NCBI GenBank assembly: GCA_030606165.1
Contig: JAUWGZ010000011.1
Location: 1 to 22,409 of the forward strand
Length of the DNA: 22,409 bases
Source of the DNA: Dehalococcoidia bacterium
Lineage (GTDB): Bacteria > Chloroflexota > Dehalococcoidia > GIF9 > AB-539-J10
Direction of reading: 5' to 3'
How positions within the stretch are numbered: position 1 is the first letter of the stretch; each line of letters starts with the position of its first letter. Under the pieces are notes generated by a model. That model made no database searches and was not told the origin of the DNA. It saw nothing but the letters and a program-made list of their open reading frames with translations. The translations under genes were made by a program, and so were the position numbers. Shown piece by piece: positions 7,051 to 14,850 of this stretch.

Positions 7051-8085
7051 GTGCTTAATCCAAGATACGCATTTATATCTGCTTGTTTGAAGGGCGAGGA
7101 ACCTAAAACTGTCACCTCCGAACATATAGATAAAATGATGACAGCGCCCAACCTCCAGGATGCGCTGGCAATCATCAGAGAGACCGATATAGGAAGCTAT
7201 CTGGAGGAATTGCCTGTTAAGACTTTTGATTATCTGGATGAATGCTTGTGGGGTTATCTCGCACAGCGCATCAGATATGTAGAATCATTTAAGTTTCTGC
7301 CCAAAGAGATAACGGAGGTATCCAGAGCATATGTGGTGAAGTACGATGTCTCGAATATTAAAGCTGCTTTACAAGGCATCTCAGGTGGTAAAAAACCCAG
7401 TATGATACCGGTCGGGATTATCCATAATAATGCATTGCTAGATGAACTTTCCAACGCTGAGAATGTAGATGACATCATCCAGCTACTCATCAAGTGCAAA
7501 CTGGGAGATTACGTACCTGCCCTGGAACAATACAAAATAGATAAAAGCGCAAAGTCGAAGCTCATTGTTGAGGCTAACTTAGACGGTGAGTATTATAAAG
7601 GCATGTTAAACATGGCAAGAAGAATAAAAGATGGCTCTGTACTTACCCAAGCCTTCGGCTTAGTGATAGACCTAACAAACCTGCAAATTGCCTCGAGAGC
7701 TATAATTGAAGGCATAGGACCCGATGCTGCTGAATTTATTATTGCCGGCGGCTATAGGATTACAGACAAAGCCATTAAAGAATTACTACCCCTTAAAATG
7801 ACCGACATACCTGCCAGGCTGGAGGATACCCAATATCAGGATATAGCAAATGAAGTATCCACTAATTATGATAAAACCAAAAGCATCACGGCTGTAGATG
7901 AAATTATCGATAAGCATAAGTTCAGAATGCTCAAGGAAATGTTGTCACCAAGAGTGCTATCCCCACTGGTGATGGCCTGGTATTTAATACTTAAAGAGGT
8001 TGAAATACGGAACTTGCGGCTAGTTCTAAAAACAATAGTCGATGGTGTTCCCGTTCAGGAAATAAAGAATTATTTGGTGCTGTGA
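7051..8085 (+). CDS. atpC: A/V-type ATPase subunit C (AC39-like central stalk socket)
   Basis: A 344-residue, all-helical soluble protein of the V-ATPase subunit C/AC39 family, the socket that joins the central stalk to the K ring. Recognised features are the N-terminal NPRYAFISACLKGEEP, the repeated three-fold helical layout, AYVVKYDVSNIKAAL in the middle and the C-terminal EVEIRNLRLVLKTIVDGVP, characteristic of the family. It begins with GTG, nine bases after the stop of subunit E, with no strong Shine-Dalgarno, suggesting coupling. It ends four bases before subunit F. Confidence 0.94.
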   Translation: MLNPRYAFISACLKGEEPKTVTSEHIDKMMTAPNLQDALAIIRETDIGSYLEELPVKTFDYLDECLWGYLAQRIRYVESFKFLPKEITEVSRAYVVKYDVSNIKAALQGISGGKKPSMIPVGIIHNNALLDELSNAENVDDIIQLLIKCKLGDYVPALEQYKIDKSAKSKLIVEANLDGEYYKGMLNMARRIKDGSVLTQAFGLVIDLTNLQIASRAIIEGIGPDAAEFIIAGGYRITDKAIKELLPLKMTDIPARLEDTQYQDIANEVSTNYDKTKSITAVDEIIDKHKFRMLKEMLSPRVLSPLVMAWYLILKEVEIRNLRLVLKTIVDGVPVQEIKNYLVL

Positions 8086-8089
8086 CACG

Positions 8090-8440
8090 ATGTCTATCAA
8101 ACACCTGGATATAGCTGTGATAGGAGATGAAGAGCTGGTCAATGCACTGAGATTGGCCGGAATCAGCAAGCATTACACGATAAAGGGCAATCATGATGTC
8201 CGTGACAATGTAAGGAAAGCTCTAACCGAGTTGATAGCCGGGCCCGATGTTGGCATAGTAATTATATTGGAAGACTATGCAGAATACGTCGAGGATCTGG
8301 TGACTCAGGTTAAGAAAGGGAAAGGAACCACTCCTGTAATCGTCCGAGTTCCATCGAAGTTTGGCACAAAGTACCCGGATATCAGGGAATATTACAGGGC
8401 ACTTATCAGAGAATCTATAGGGTTTGAAGTAGAAATTTGA
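8090..8440 (+). CDS. atpF: A/V-type ATPase subunit F (central stalk)
   Basis: A 116-residue protein with the subunit F layout: an N-terminal Rossmann-like domain opening DIAVIGDEELVNALRLAGI, a central GPDVGIVIILEDYAEYV, and a C-terminal tail ending RALIRESIGFEVEI that contacts the head. F sits in the central stalk with subunit D and regulates rotation and activity. It is four bases downstream of subunit C and 29 bases upstream of subunit A, the usual order. Confidence 0.93.
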   Translation: MSIKHLDIAVIGDEELVNALRLAGISKHYTIKGNHDVRDNVRKALTELIAGPDVGIVIILEDYAEYVEDLVTQVKKGKGTTPVIVRVPSKFGTKYPDIREYYRALIRESIGFEVEI

Positions 8441-8469
8441 AATTATAGCAATAGCAGGAGGTTGAAGAT

Positions 8470-10221
8470 ATGGGCAAAATATGGAGAGTTTCAGGTCCCC
8501 TAGTTATCGCCGATGCCATGAAAGGTTCCCAGGTTTATGAGGTCGTCGAGATAGGCGAAGAAGGGCTTGTCGGGGAGATAGTAGGACTGGAAGGGAACAG
8601 GGCGATAATTCAAGCACACGAGGATACTCTGGGACTGAAAGTTGGCGAGGTGGTGAGAGGAACGGGAAGAATCTTAAGTGCAGAGCTGGGCCCCGGACTT
8701 GTGGGCTCCATTTACGACGGGCTACAAAAATCTTTACTTACCATGGGTGAGAATATTGGCCCGTTTATAAAACGGGGTGCCAAAGCCTCAGCTCTTCCCC
8801 GCGACAAAAAATGGCAGTTCACACCTAAAGTCAAGGCCGGGGATGCCGTTAGCCAGGGGGATATAATAGGCGTAGTACCCGAGACCAATCTAATAGAACA
8901 CAGGATAATGGTGCCGGTGGGAATCAAAGGCACGATAAAGGAGATACGCCAAGGCGACTATACTGTCGAAGAGCCTGTAGCTTGGATAGAGCATGATGGT
9001 GAAGTAAAAGAACTCACGCTGATGCAAGAGTGGCCAGTAAGAAAGCCCAGACCCTATAAACAGAGGTTCGACCCTTCGGGCTTGCTCACTACTGGCATGC
9101 GAATTTTGGATTACATGTTCCCTTTAGCTCTTGGTGGCAAGGCTTCGATGCCCGGGGGCTTTGGTACTGGAAAAACCGTTGCCTTGCAGCAGCTGACCAG
9201 ATGGGCTCAGACACATCTGAACATCTACGTTGGCTGCGGCGAAAGGGGTAACGAGATGGCGGACGTGCTTACTAGCTTTAGAGAACTCAAGGACCCTAAC
9301 ACAGGAAGATTGTTACAAGAAAAAGAGATCTTTATAGCTAACACCTCTAACATGCCTGTTGTGGCTAGGGAAGCAAGTATTTTTGTTGGCATTACTATGG
9401 CCGAGTACTTCCGGGACATGGGTTACGATATTTTGCTGGTTGCTGATTCAACTTCAAGATGGGCTGAAGCCATGAGGGAGATGAGTGGAAGACTGGAGGA
9501 AATGCCAGGGGAGGAAGGCTTTCCTTCATATATGGGCTCTCGGCTTTCCTCTTTTTATGAAAGAGCAGGAATGGTTAAATGCTTAGGCAATCCTGAAAGA
9601 AAGGGCTCAGTAACAGTAGCCGGTGCTGTAAGTCCCCCCGGAGCCGACTTCAGCGAACCGGTAACCCAAAACACACTTAGAATAGTAGATGCCTTGTATG
9701 CCTTGGATGTTTCGCTGGCAAACAAGAGACATTTCCCAGCCATAAGCTGGCTCACCAGTTATAGCCTTTATGTAGACGCAGTTAAAGACTGGTGGAATGA
9801 GTACGATCCGGGATGGGAGGAGACCAGAGCTAGTACCTTGAGAGTATTGCAGCAGGAGGCTGAGCTGGAGGAAATTGTGAGACTCGTCGGTCCCGAAGCT
9901 TTACCTGAAGGAGACAAATTATTGCTTCTTATCGCCAGGATGATACGCGAGGACTTCCTCCAGCAAAGCGCCTATCACGAAGTCGATACCTACTGTATGC
10001 CAGCAAAAGCCGGCCTCATGCTTAAAACTATAATGAAGTTTTATGAACTAGCTCAGGAGATGTTAAATTCGGGGGCAGGCATTGAGAGCATCCGTTCATC
10101 GCCCATGGTGTACAGAATATCCAGGATGAAGGATATACCCAATGAGGTCTTTGAACAGAGAGTCAAGGAATTGTGGTCAGAGATGGAACAAAGCTTGGTA
10201 ACTGGCAAACGCGTTCCGTGA
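8470..10221 (+). CDS. atpA: A/V-type ATPase catalytic subunit A
   Basis: A 583-residue catalytic subunit. In order: an N-terminal beta-barrel (1-70), the non-homologous insert typical of A subunits (about 110-190), a P-loop GGFGTGKT (229-236) within MPGGFGTGKTVALQQ, GCGERGNE with the catalytic Glu258, ADSTSRWAEAMREMSGRLEE, and the arginine-containing SPPGADFSEPVTQNTLR block. The C-terminal helical domain ends in residues 480-583. The family more often has GPFGSGKT; the GGFGTGKT form is known to me from other bacterial V-type A subunits. A strong ribosome site AGGAGGT (8456-8462) precedes the ATG. Here the enzyme couples ATP turnover to Na+ (inferred from subunit K) translocation. Confidence 0.98.
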   Translation: MGKIWRVSGPLVIADAMKGSQVYEVVEIGEEGLVGEIVGLEGNRAIIQAHEDTLGLKVGEVVRGTGRILSAELGPGLVGSIYDGLQKSLLTMGENIGPFIKRGAKASALPRDKKWQFTPKVKAGDAVSQGDIIGVVPETNLIEHRIMVPVGIKGTIKEIRQGDYTVEEPVAWIEHDGEVKELTLMQEWPVRKPRPYKQRFDPSGLLTTGMRILDYMFPLALGGKASMPGGFGTGKTVALQQLTRWAQTHLNIYVGCGERGNEMADVLTSFRELKDPNTGRLLQEKEIFIANTSNMPVVAREASIFVGITMAEYFRDMGYDILLVADSTSRWAEAMREMSGRLEEMPGEEGFPSYMGSRLSSFYERAGMVKCLGNPERKGSVTVAGAVSPPGADFSEPVTQNTLRIVDALYALDVSLANKRHFPAISWLTSYSLYVDAVKDWWNEYDPGWEETRASTLRVLQQEAELEEIVRLVGPEALPEGDKLLLLIARMIREDFLQQSAYHEVDTYCMPAKAGLMLKTIMKFYELAQEMLNSGAGIESIRSSPMVYRISRMKDIPNEVFEQRVKELWSEMEQSLVTGKRVP

Positions 10222-10260
10222 AAATTCGAGGAATTTTGGGGTTAAAAAAGGAGGGCTTTT

Positions 10261-11658
10261 ATGGATTTCTCTCCACTTTATGTTAAGGAAGGAAGAGCAA
10301 TTAGTAAGGCTAAGGGGTCTTTGCTCATAGCTGAAAGCATACCTGGTATAAAATTTAATGAGATGGTTGATGTTCAACTTGGGAATGGTGAGGTGAAAGG
10401 TGGTCAAGCAATAGACATCAGTGAGAAAGCAGCTATAATCGAGGTATTTGGTGGTGTCAGCGAAGTGGACCTCATCGGAAGCAAGATAAGGTGTAAAGGC
10501 GAAACTTTAAAGTTGCCAGTATCTATTGACATTTTAGGGAGGATCTTTAATGGGATGGGAGAACCAATAGATGGAGGTCCGCGGGTGATCCCCGAAGATT
10601 ACCTGGATATTAACGGTGAGCCCATAAACCCCGCACTCCGCCAGCCTCCAGCAGAGTTTATTGAAACGGGAATCTCGGCGATAGATGGCTTAAACGCATT
10701 AGTTAGAGGGCAGAAATTGCCCATATTTAGCGGCTCAGGCCTACTTCATAACCGAATTGTAGCTCAAATAATCAGACAGGCAACCGTAAAGGGCAAGGAG
10801 GAAGGATTCGCTTTAGTATTTGCTGCTATTGGTATCAGTTACGATGATGCCTCCTTTTTCATGAGGAATCTCGAGAGGACAGGTGCACTGGAGAGAACCG
10901 TGGCCTTCATCAATACCGCGTCAGACCCCGTTATCGAGCGAATATCAACACCAAGGTTAGCTTTAACCGCAGCCGAATATCTGGCATGGAAACAGAATAT
11001 GCATGTGCTGGTCATACTCACCGACATGACCAATTATTGCGAAGCTCTCCGCGAACTTTCTTCCATGCGTGAAGAGATACCATCAAGAAGGGGATATCCC
11101 GGGTATATGTACACTGACCTGGCCACGATGTATGAGAGAGCAGGCAGGATTTTTGGTAAAGAAGGCTCAGTAACTATAATGCCCATTTTGACCATGCCTG
11201 ACGATGATATAACACATCCCATACCCGATCTTACCGGCTATATAACTGAGGGTCAGATTGTCCTTTCCCGAAATCTAGAAAGGAAAGGGATATACCCGCC
11301 AATAGATGTATTCTTATCCCTTTCCCGAATGATGAAAGAGGGTATTGGACCGGGTAAGACCAGAGAGGACCACAACAATGTTTTCATGCAATCCTACGCT
11401 GCTTATGCTGAAGGATGTTATCTCAGGGAGATATCCACCATTATAGGTGCTGAGGCACTGGGTGAAAGGGATAAAATATATTTGACCAGCGCAGATGAGT
11501 TCGAGAGAAAATTCATATCTCAAGGTGAGTGGGAGAAAAGAACGGTAGAAGACACCTTGGATATAGCCTGGGGGCTATTTTCAACACTGCCTGAAGAAGA
11601 CTTGAAACTAATTAAAGAGGACTTCATCAAAAAGTATCTTCCCAAGTATCGGAAGTAG
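10261..11658 (+). CDS. atpB: A/V-type ATPase non-catalytic subunit B
   Basis: A 465-residue regulatory nucleotide-binding subunit that alternates with A in the head. It has the family blocks GISAIDGLNALVRGQKLPIF, a degenerate P-loop SGSGLLHNR (no Lys-Thr, as expected for the non-catalytic subunit), and MTNYCEALRELSSMREEIPS with the arginine that reaches into the A site. Length and all blocks are normal, so it should be functional. The ribosome site AAGGAGGG (10248-10255) is strong. The 39-base gap from subunit A holds no visible hairpin. Confidence 0.98.
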   Translation: MDFSPLYVKEGRAISKAKGSLLIAESIPGIKFNEMVDVQLGNGEVKGGQAIDISEKAAIIEVFGGVSEVDLIGSKIRCKGETLKLPVSIDILGRIFNGMGEPIDGGPRVIPEDYLDINGEPINPALRQPPAEFIETGISAIDGLNALVRGQKLPIFSGSGLLHNRIVAQIIRQATVKGKEEGFALVFAAIGISYDDASFFMRNLERTGALERTVAFINTASDPVIERISTPRLALTAAEYLAWKQNMHVLVILTDMTNYCEALRELSSMREEIPSRRGYPGYMYTDLATMYERAGRIFGKEGSVTIMPILTMPDDDITHPIPDLTGYITEGQIVLSRNLERKGIYPPIDVFLSLSRMMKEGIGPGKTREDHNNVFMQSYAAYAEGCYLREISTIIGAEALGERDKIYLTSADEFERKFISQGEWEKRTVEDTLDIAWGLFSTLPEEDLKLIKEDFIKKYLPKYRK

Positions 11659-11675
11659 AAGCAGGTGCCGGGGAA

Positions 11676-12305
11676 ATGCCGGAATTAATTAAAGTTAGAC
11701 CTACAAAAATCGAGCTGGTAAAACTAAAACGCAGGCTTTCCTTGTCCCAAAGAGTACAAAAGATAGTAAAGGACAGGCTTTCCATACTAACTATGGAGTT
11801 CCTACAGACAGCAAGAGATACAGTGGAAGCTAAAAGAAAACTACTTGATGAATTATCCAAACTTTACAAGGCGCTATCAGTTGCCGCTGGGTATCATGGA
11901 TACATAGCGCTGGAAAAGGAACTAATAGCCACTGAGGTCGATGTGAAAGTCACCGCTGGCTTAGGAAACGTTGCAGGTGTGCGAATTCCGTCTTTTGAGC
12001 TCATGGGCAATGTAAAGCCAATAAAAGGGTATAATTTGGTTGATACCTCCTCGTGGTTGGACCGTGCAGCACAGCTATCTGAAGAATCTCTTAGAGCTAT
12101 TGTAGAATTAGCTGAGCTTCAGAGGAATTTTGAATTACTGGCAATGGAAATAAATAGGACAAAAAGGATAACCAATGCCCTAGAATATATAGTAATCCCA
12201 GGACTACAGGTGACGATAAAGTACTTAAATATGAAGTTTGAGGAAAGAGATAGAGAGGAGAAAGCACGGCTGAAACGTGTGAAAGTCCTGGTTGCCCGAG
12301 GATAA
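11676..12305 (+). CDS. atpD: A/V-type ATPase subunit D (central rotor shaft)
   Basis: A 209-residue protein made almost wholly of two long antiparallel helices with a short hairpin between, the central shaft turning inside the A3B3 head. The family signature is VRPTKIELVKLKRRLSLSQR near the N terminus, and ITNALEYIVIPGLQVTIKYL near the C terminus. It lies 17 bases after subunit B. The stop is followed after four bases by the DUF61-family gene, so that gene is almost certainly on the same transcript. Confidence 0.96.
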   Translation: MPELIKVRPTKIELVKLKRRLSLSQRVQKIVKDRLSILTMEFLQTARDTVEAKRKLLDELSKLYKALSVAAGYHGYIALEKELIATEVDVKVTAGLGNVAGVRIPSFELMGNVKPIKGYNLVDTSSWLDRAAQLSEESLRAIVELAELQRNFELLAMEINRTKRITNALEYIVIPGLQVTIKYLNMKFEERDREEKARLKRVKVLVARG

Positions 12306-12309
12306 ACAA

Positions 12310-12798
12310 ATGCCTAATCCATTACAAGATGAAGTCCCGATGCAATCGGGACAATCTCCCTATGGAAAGATGCTTCAGGATTGCTTAAGAGGCGAGCTCA
12401 GGGTAGTGAATACTGGGTTACCACAGAGCCAAAAACGGCAGAGCAAGGAAAATAAACTCTTTTATTTATTAAACGAGAAATATCCCCATGTGGTATGTAA
12501 CGATGGCAGCACCCATTTCTTTAAAAAGAGTGAACTTGAGTATCTGGCAAGCATGATAGATACTGATGAGCAAAAAGCATTGCCATTGCCCATGCTTATA
12601 GAGCTAGGAGCAAATCAAGCTGAAGCAGCCATAATATGCGAAGGGAAAGTAGAGGAGAAAGTCATATCAAAAGCGCTTAACATGCCGGTCACATGCGAGG
12701 AAAGAGGGATCAGGATATATAAACCACAACTAGCTCTGCTAAGGAGGAAGTTCAAAACAACAACCGTATATGTATTCTCTCCCAAAATCGTTGCCTGA
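12310..12798 (+). CDS. DUF61/UPF0216 family protein, archaeal-type, of unknown function
   Basis: A 162-residue soluble protein. From about residue 21 it follows the archaeal UPF0216 (DUF61) pattern as I remember it: MLQDCLRGELRVVN, then VVCNDGSTHFFKKSELEYLA, ALPLPMLIEL, VEEKVISKALN and the C-terminal RIYKPQLALLRRKFKTTT followed by VYVFS. The family function is unknown. It is the tenth gene of the ATPase operon, four bases after subunit D, with GAGGA at 12298-12302 as ribosome site. A TTG at 12292 is in frame but unnecessary. The first 20 residues are not family-like and include an 8-bp perfect palindrome at DNA level, so they may be a late addition; ATG 12370 is an alternative start. Presence in a bacterium beside an archaeal-type ATPase suggests joint transfer from an archaeon. 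The rpsP promoter overlaps its 3' end. Family assignment is from pattern recall, without a search. Confidence 0.75.
   Translation: MPNPLQDEVPMQSGQSPYGKMLQDCLRGELRVVNTGLPQSQKRQSKENKLFYLLNEKYPHVVCNDGSTHFFKKSELEYLASMIDTDEQKALPLPMLIELGANQAEAAIICEGKVEEKVISKALNMPVTCEERGIRIYKPQLALLRRKFKTTTVYVFSPKIVA
12334..12352. repeat. perfect short palindrome (8-bp stem, 3-base loop)
   Basis: GTCCCGAT-GCA-ATCGGGAC is a perfect inverted repeat lying 24 bases inside the DUF61-family gene, in the stretch coding for the non-conserved N-terminus. In RNA it would form a very stable hairpin just after the ribosome site. It has no T-run, so it is not an intrinsic terminator. It may be a small mobile palindromic element or a translation-tuning hairpin. 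Confidence 0.6.
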
Positions 12799-12819
12799 AC
12801 TGCCCGACCACTATATAAT
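12791..12819 (+). promoter_or_regulatory. sigma70-type promoter upstream of rpsP (distal)
   Basis: TTGCCT (12791-12796) and a perfect TATAAT (12814-12819) are separated by 17 bases. The -35 box lies inside the last codons of the DUF61-family gene. The expected start near 12826 gives a leader of about 89 bases for rpsP. Confidence 0.6.
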
Positions 12820-12874
12820 TTTCTTATTCCTGTGCCGCCAGATTATTAAAATATGCCCTCTAAGCCACAAGCCA

Positions 12875-12903
12875 TTGACAAACATCGGCACTTAAGAGAT
12901 AAT
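12875..12903 (+). promoter_or_regulatory. sigma70-type promoter immediately upstream of rpsP (proximal)
   Basis: A perfect TTGACA (12875-12880) and GATAAT (12898-12903) are separated by 17 bases. The expected start near 12910 leaves only about five bases before the rpsP ATG at 12915, too few for a ribosome binding site. None is seen, so the mRNA should be nearly leaderless. Confidence 0.65.
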
Positions 12904-12914
12904 CACCTTATTAA

Positions 12915-13205
12915 ATGGTTAAAATCAGATTACGCCGTATGGGGAGGAGAAACAGACCATTCTACCGAGTGGTAATAGCCGATAGTCGCTCTCCCCGTGA
13001 TGGTAAATTTATTGATATTATCGGCCATTACAATCCTTTGACTGACCCCCCGACTGTCAGCATTGATGGAGAAAAAGCTTTAAAGTGGCTTAGCTATGGA
13101 GCGCAGCCTACAGATACGGTGCGCAGCTTGCTCGGCAAACTAGGCATTATGGATAAAGTTAAGCCGACCTCAGACCAAAAACTAACTGCTAAGGAGGCGA
13201 AATGA
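12915..13205 (+). CDS. rpsP: 30S ribosomal protein S16
   Basis: A 96-residue S16, an assembly protein of the small ribosomal subunit. It opens MVKIRLRRMGRRNRPFYRVV, followed by ADSRSPRDGKFIDIIGHYNP, the diagnostic block. The Lys-rich tail (KPTSDQKLTAKEAK) is usual. There is no Shine-Dalgarno before the ATG, matching the close upstream promoter. Its stop overlaps the khpA start (ATGA), so S16 and KhpA are coupled as in many bacteria. The common further partners rimM and trmD do not follow here. Confidence 0.97.
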   Translation: MVKIRLRRMGRRNRPFYRVVIADSRSPRDGKFIDIIGHYNPLTDPPTVSIDGEKALKWLSYGAQPTDTVRSLLGKLGIMDKVKPTSDQKLTAKEAK

Positions 13206-13429
13206 AAGACCTGCTGGAATACATTATTAAAGCCATTGTGGCAGAACCTGACGCGGTAAAGATCACCGAAGAAAATAGTGATGAAGGCTTACTATTTAAA
13301 TTAGAGGTTGCTGCCGATGACAAGGGAAGGGTCATCGGCAGGCAGGGTCGCGTAGCTCAAGCACTACGAACGCTACTTCGAGTAAAAGCAGCTAAAGAGG
13401 ATACCAGAGTCAGACTGGAAATAGTGTAA
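13202..13429 (+). CDS. khpA: KH-domain RNA-binding protein KhpA
   Basis: A 75-residue single type-II KH domain. The RNA-binding GxxG loop is GRQG at residues 46-49, within DDKGRVIGRQGRVAQALRTL. The opening MKDLLEYIIKAIVAEPDAVK is typical of KhpA (formerly YlqC), a small RNA chaperone that in other bacteria pairs with KhpB and affects cell elongation and division. It has an AAGGAGG ribosome site inside the end of rpsP and overlaps the S16 stop by four bases. It ends the operon; a 400-base stretch without a clear gene follows. Confidence 0.95.
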   Translation: MKDLLEYIIKAIVAEPDAVKITEENSDEGLLFKLEVAADDKGRVIGRQGRVAQALRTLLRVKAAKEDTRVRLEIV

Positions 13430-13514
13430 TTAGGATTGATAACAGCCAATTCCCAGGGTTTGTCAATCCCAAATTATGCACACGGCCTTGGTCACATTTC
13501 TCAAGGAGGCTGGT

Positions 13515-13536
13515 AATCCTTTTGAAAGGGATTTTT
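13515..13536 (+). terminator. possible weak intrinsic terminator after khpA
   Basis: AATCCTTT-TG-AAAGGGATT pairs over about eight bases with one bulged G and is followed by TTTTT. The stem is A/T-rich and weak, and lies about 85 bases after the khpA stop. It is the only terminator-like structure in this gap. Confidence 0.3.
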
Positions 13537-13575
13537 AATCCCTGAGAGTGGTTTCTGCCTTCATCGAACGTAATC

Positions 13576-13800
13576 CTAAAGTCCCAGCAGGGTTTCGATG
13601 CCATTTTCTGGAGAATCTATAATACAGCCTTCTTTTAGCCCCCAGCCTGCTGCTCCGATAACGCTACCCGATTTAGAAAGACCAGGTACTGGTTGGCCAA
13701 ATGAGGTTACCCGCACCCAACAGCCACCGTAACGGGTAAGTTTTCCTAAAAATTGTATTTGACAGACTAATAAAATGTGGTAAATTGTATTTAGATTTGT
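13576..13800 (-). pseudogene. open frame without start codon, possible gene fragment
   Basis: This is a 74-codon open stretch without ATG; the only internal GTG is in WVRV. Its composition, with many Gly, Val and Ser and no low-complexity runs, looks like real protein (TRYGGCWVRVTSFGQPVP, then GAAGWGLKEGCIIDSPE). The family is not recognised. It overlaps the recO promoter region, so if real it is probably a remnant. Confidence 0.2.
13759..13786 (+). promoter_or_regulatory. probable promoter for recO
   Basis: A perfect TTGACA (13759-13764) and TAAATT (13781-13786) are separated by 16 bases. The predicted start near 13793 lies about 40 bases before the recO GTG. Confidence 0.45.
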
Positions 13801-13833
13801 TTAGGATTTAGTGTCTAGAGTTTGGGATTTAAG

Positions 13834-14640
13834 GTGAGTACATCTCGGAGTTATCAAACGCAAGGAGTCATCTTAAAACAAACCAAGCTGGGCGAATTCG
13901 ACAAGATTGTCACTATTTATAGTCCAGAATTTGGCAAGTTAAGGGCAGTAGCTAAGGGAGCTTGTCGCCCCAAGAGCAAATTGGGTGGCAATGTAGAACC
14001 ATTGACGCATAGCTTGATGTTGCTAGCTAAAGGGCGCAATCTCGATATTGTCACCCAAAGTCAAACGATAAATGGTTTCCTGGCTTTGAAAAGTGATTTG
14101 TGGCGCATGGCCTGTGGCCTCTACATCTTAGAGCTTATTGATTCCTTTACTGTTGAGGGCGGTGAGAATCGTCCCTTGTTTGATTTATTGCTTGATATCT
14201 TAAGTCAGTTGAGCGAGCCGGACAGCAATGAGGCTATATTGCGTTATTTTGAGCTACATCTCCTTCACCATCTTGGTTACCGTCCCCAGCTGCGCCGATG
14301 TGTTAGTTGTGATTCACCCCTCAAGCCGATAGTCAATTTTTTCAGCCCCAGCAAGGGGGGGCTCTTATGTCCTCATTGTGATTTTGAAGAAAACCACCGT
14401 TACGAGCAAATCGAAGCAATTTCATTAAAACCCTCTCTTTCCCTTTCGGTCGGGGCTTTGAAGGTTCTTCGTTTGTGGCAAAGCTGTGACTACGCTACTG
14501 CAAGGCGGGTCAGAGTAAAACCGGAATTATCCTCGGAGTTAGAGCGGGTATTGCAGGAATATATAAGATATATTTTGCAGCGAGAGCTTAAATCACTAAC
14601 CTGGCTAAAAGAGTTAAAAAAGGAAATTGCCGCCATGTAA
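13834..14640 (+). CDS. recO: DNA repair protein RecO
   Basis: RecO anneals single strands and loads RecA at gaps with RecR (RecFOR pathway). The protein has an N-terminal OB-fold opening SRSYQTQGVILKQTKLGEFD, followed by IVTIYSPEFGKLRAVAKGA, a diagnostic block. The helical C-terminal domain carries a four-cysteine zinc site, CVSC and CPHC, about 40 residues apart in the middle of the protein. I chose GTG 13834, which places the SRSYxT motif at the very N-terminus as in the family (268 residues); TTG 13822 is an in-frame alternative. No strong ribosome site is seen. It is the only gene between its own promoter and that of the Trk genes. Confidence 0.94.
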   Translation: MSTSRSYQTQGVILKQTKLGEFDKIVTIYSPEFGKLRAVAKGACRPKSKLGGNVEPLTHSLMLLAKGRNLDIVTQSQTINGFLALKSDLWRMACGLYILELIDSFTVEGGENRPLFDLLLDILSQLSEPDSNEAILRYFELHLLHHLGYRPQLRRCVSCDSPLKPIVNFFSPSKGGLLCPHCDFEENHRYEQIEAISLKPSLSLSVGALKVLRLWQSCDYATARRVRVKPELSSELERVLQEYIRYILQRELKSLTWLKELKKEIAAM

Positions 14641-14649
14641 ACTGAGCAC

Positions 14650-14678
14650 TTGACAAGCATGTTAGGGAGGATTAAAAT
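14650..14678 (+). promoter_or_regulatory. strong sigma70-type promoter upstream of the Trk genes
   Basis: TTGACA (14650-14655) and TAAAAT (14673-14678) are separated by 17 bases, just after the recO stop. The predicted start near 14685 gives a leader of about 165 bases before trkA. I cannot match this leader to a known riboswitch. It contains a nine-codon ORF (14685-14714, MPNSSGIVK) whose ATG coincides with the predicted start. Confidence 0.6.
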
Positions 14679-14850
14679 CGCTGGATGCCTAACAGCAGCG
14701 GAATAGTGAAGTAATGTGAATGGAGAGTGTTTGGTATTCTAAATCAACCTTCAAGTTTATTTGCTCCCTGATTTGCAACCCCCCTTTTCAGCAGTAGTTT
14801 GTTGATTCATTGAAAGGATGGCAAAGTTAACTCACTATTGAAGAGAAGCA

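Larger units (their letters stand above)
13430..13833. other. 400-base gap between khpA and recO with possible gene remnants
   Basis: No complete gene is convincing. On the minus strand a frame is open from 13800 to a TAG at 13576 and reads VRVTSFGQPVPGLSKSG, then SVIGAAGWGLKEG and further protein-like sequence, but it has no ATG, and its only GTG lies inside. On the plus strand a 20-codon ORF (13476-13538, MHTALVTFLKEAG onward) and a stretch ending at 13622 (VSAFIERNPKVPAGF, CHFLENL) also look protein-like but are broken by stops. I recognise none of them. They could be decayed gene fragments or chance. The right end holds the recO promoter. Confidence 0.4.

Noticed and set aside
13410..13604. 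64-codon minus-strand ORF starting MASKPCWDF
   Set aside because: No recognisable family, no ribosome site, and it overlaps the end of khpA and the other open stretches of the gap.
14685..14714. Nine-codon ORF as a regulatory leader peptide for the Trk genes
   Set aside because: Too short and without codon bias or attenuator hairpins to support it. It is mentioned only as part of the unexplained leader.
14679..14850. c-di-AMP riboswitch in the trkA leader
   Set aside because: The conserved core of that riboswitch is not visible in the leader.
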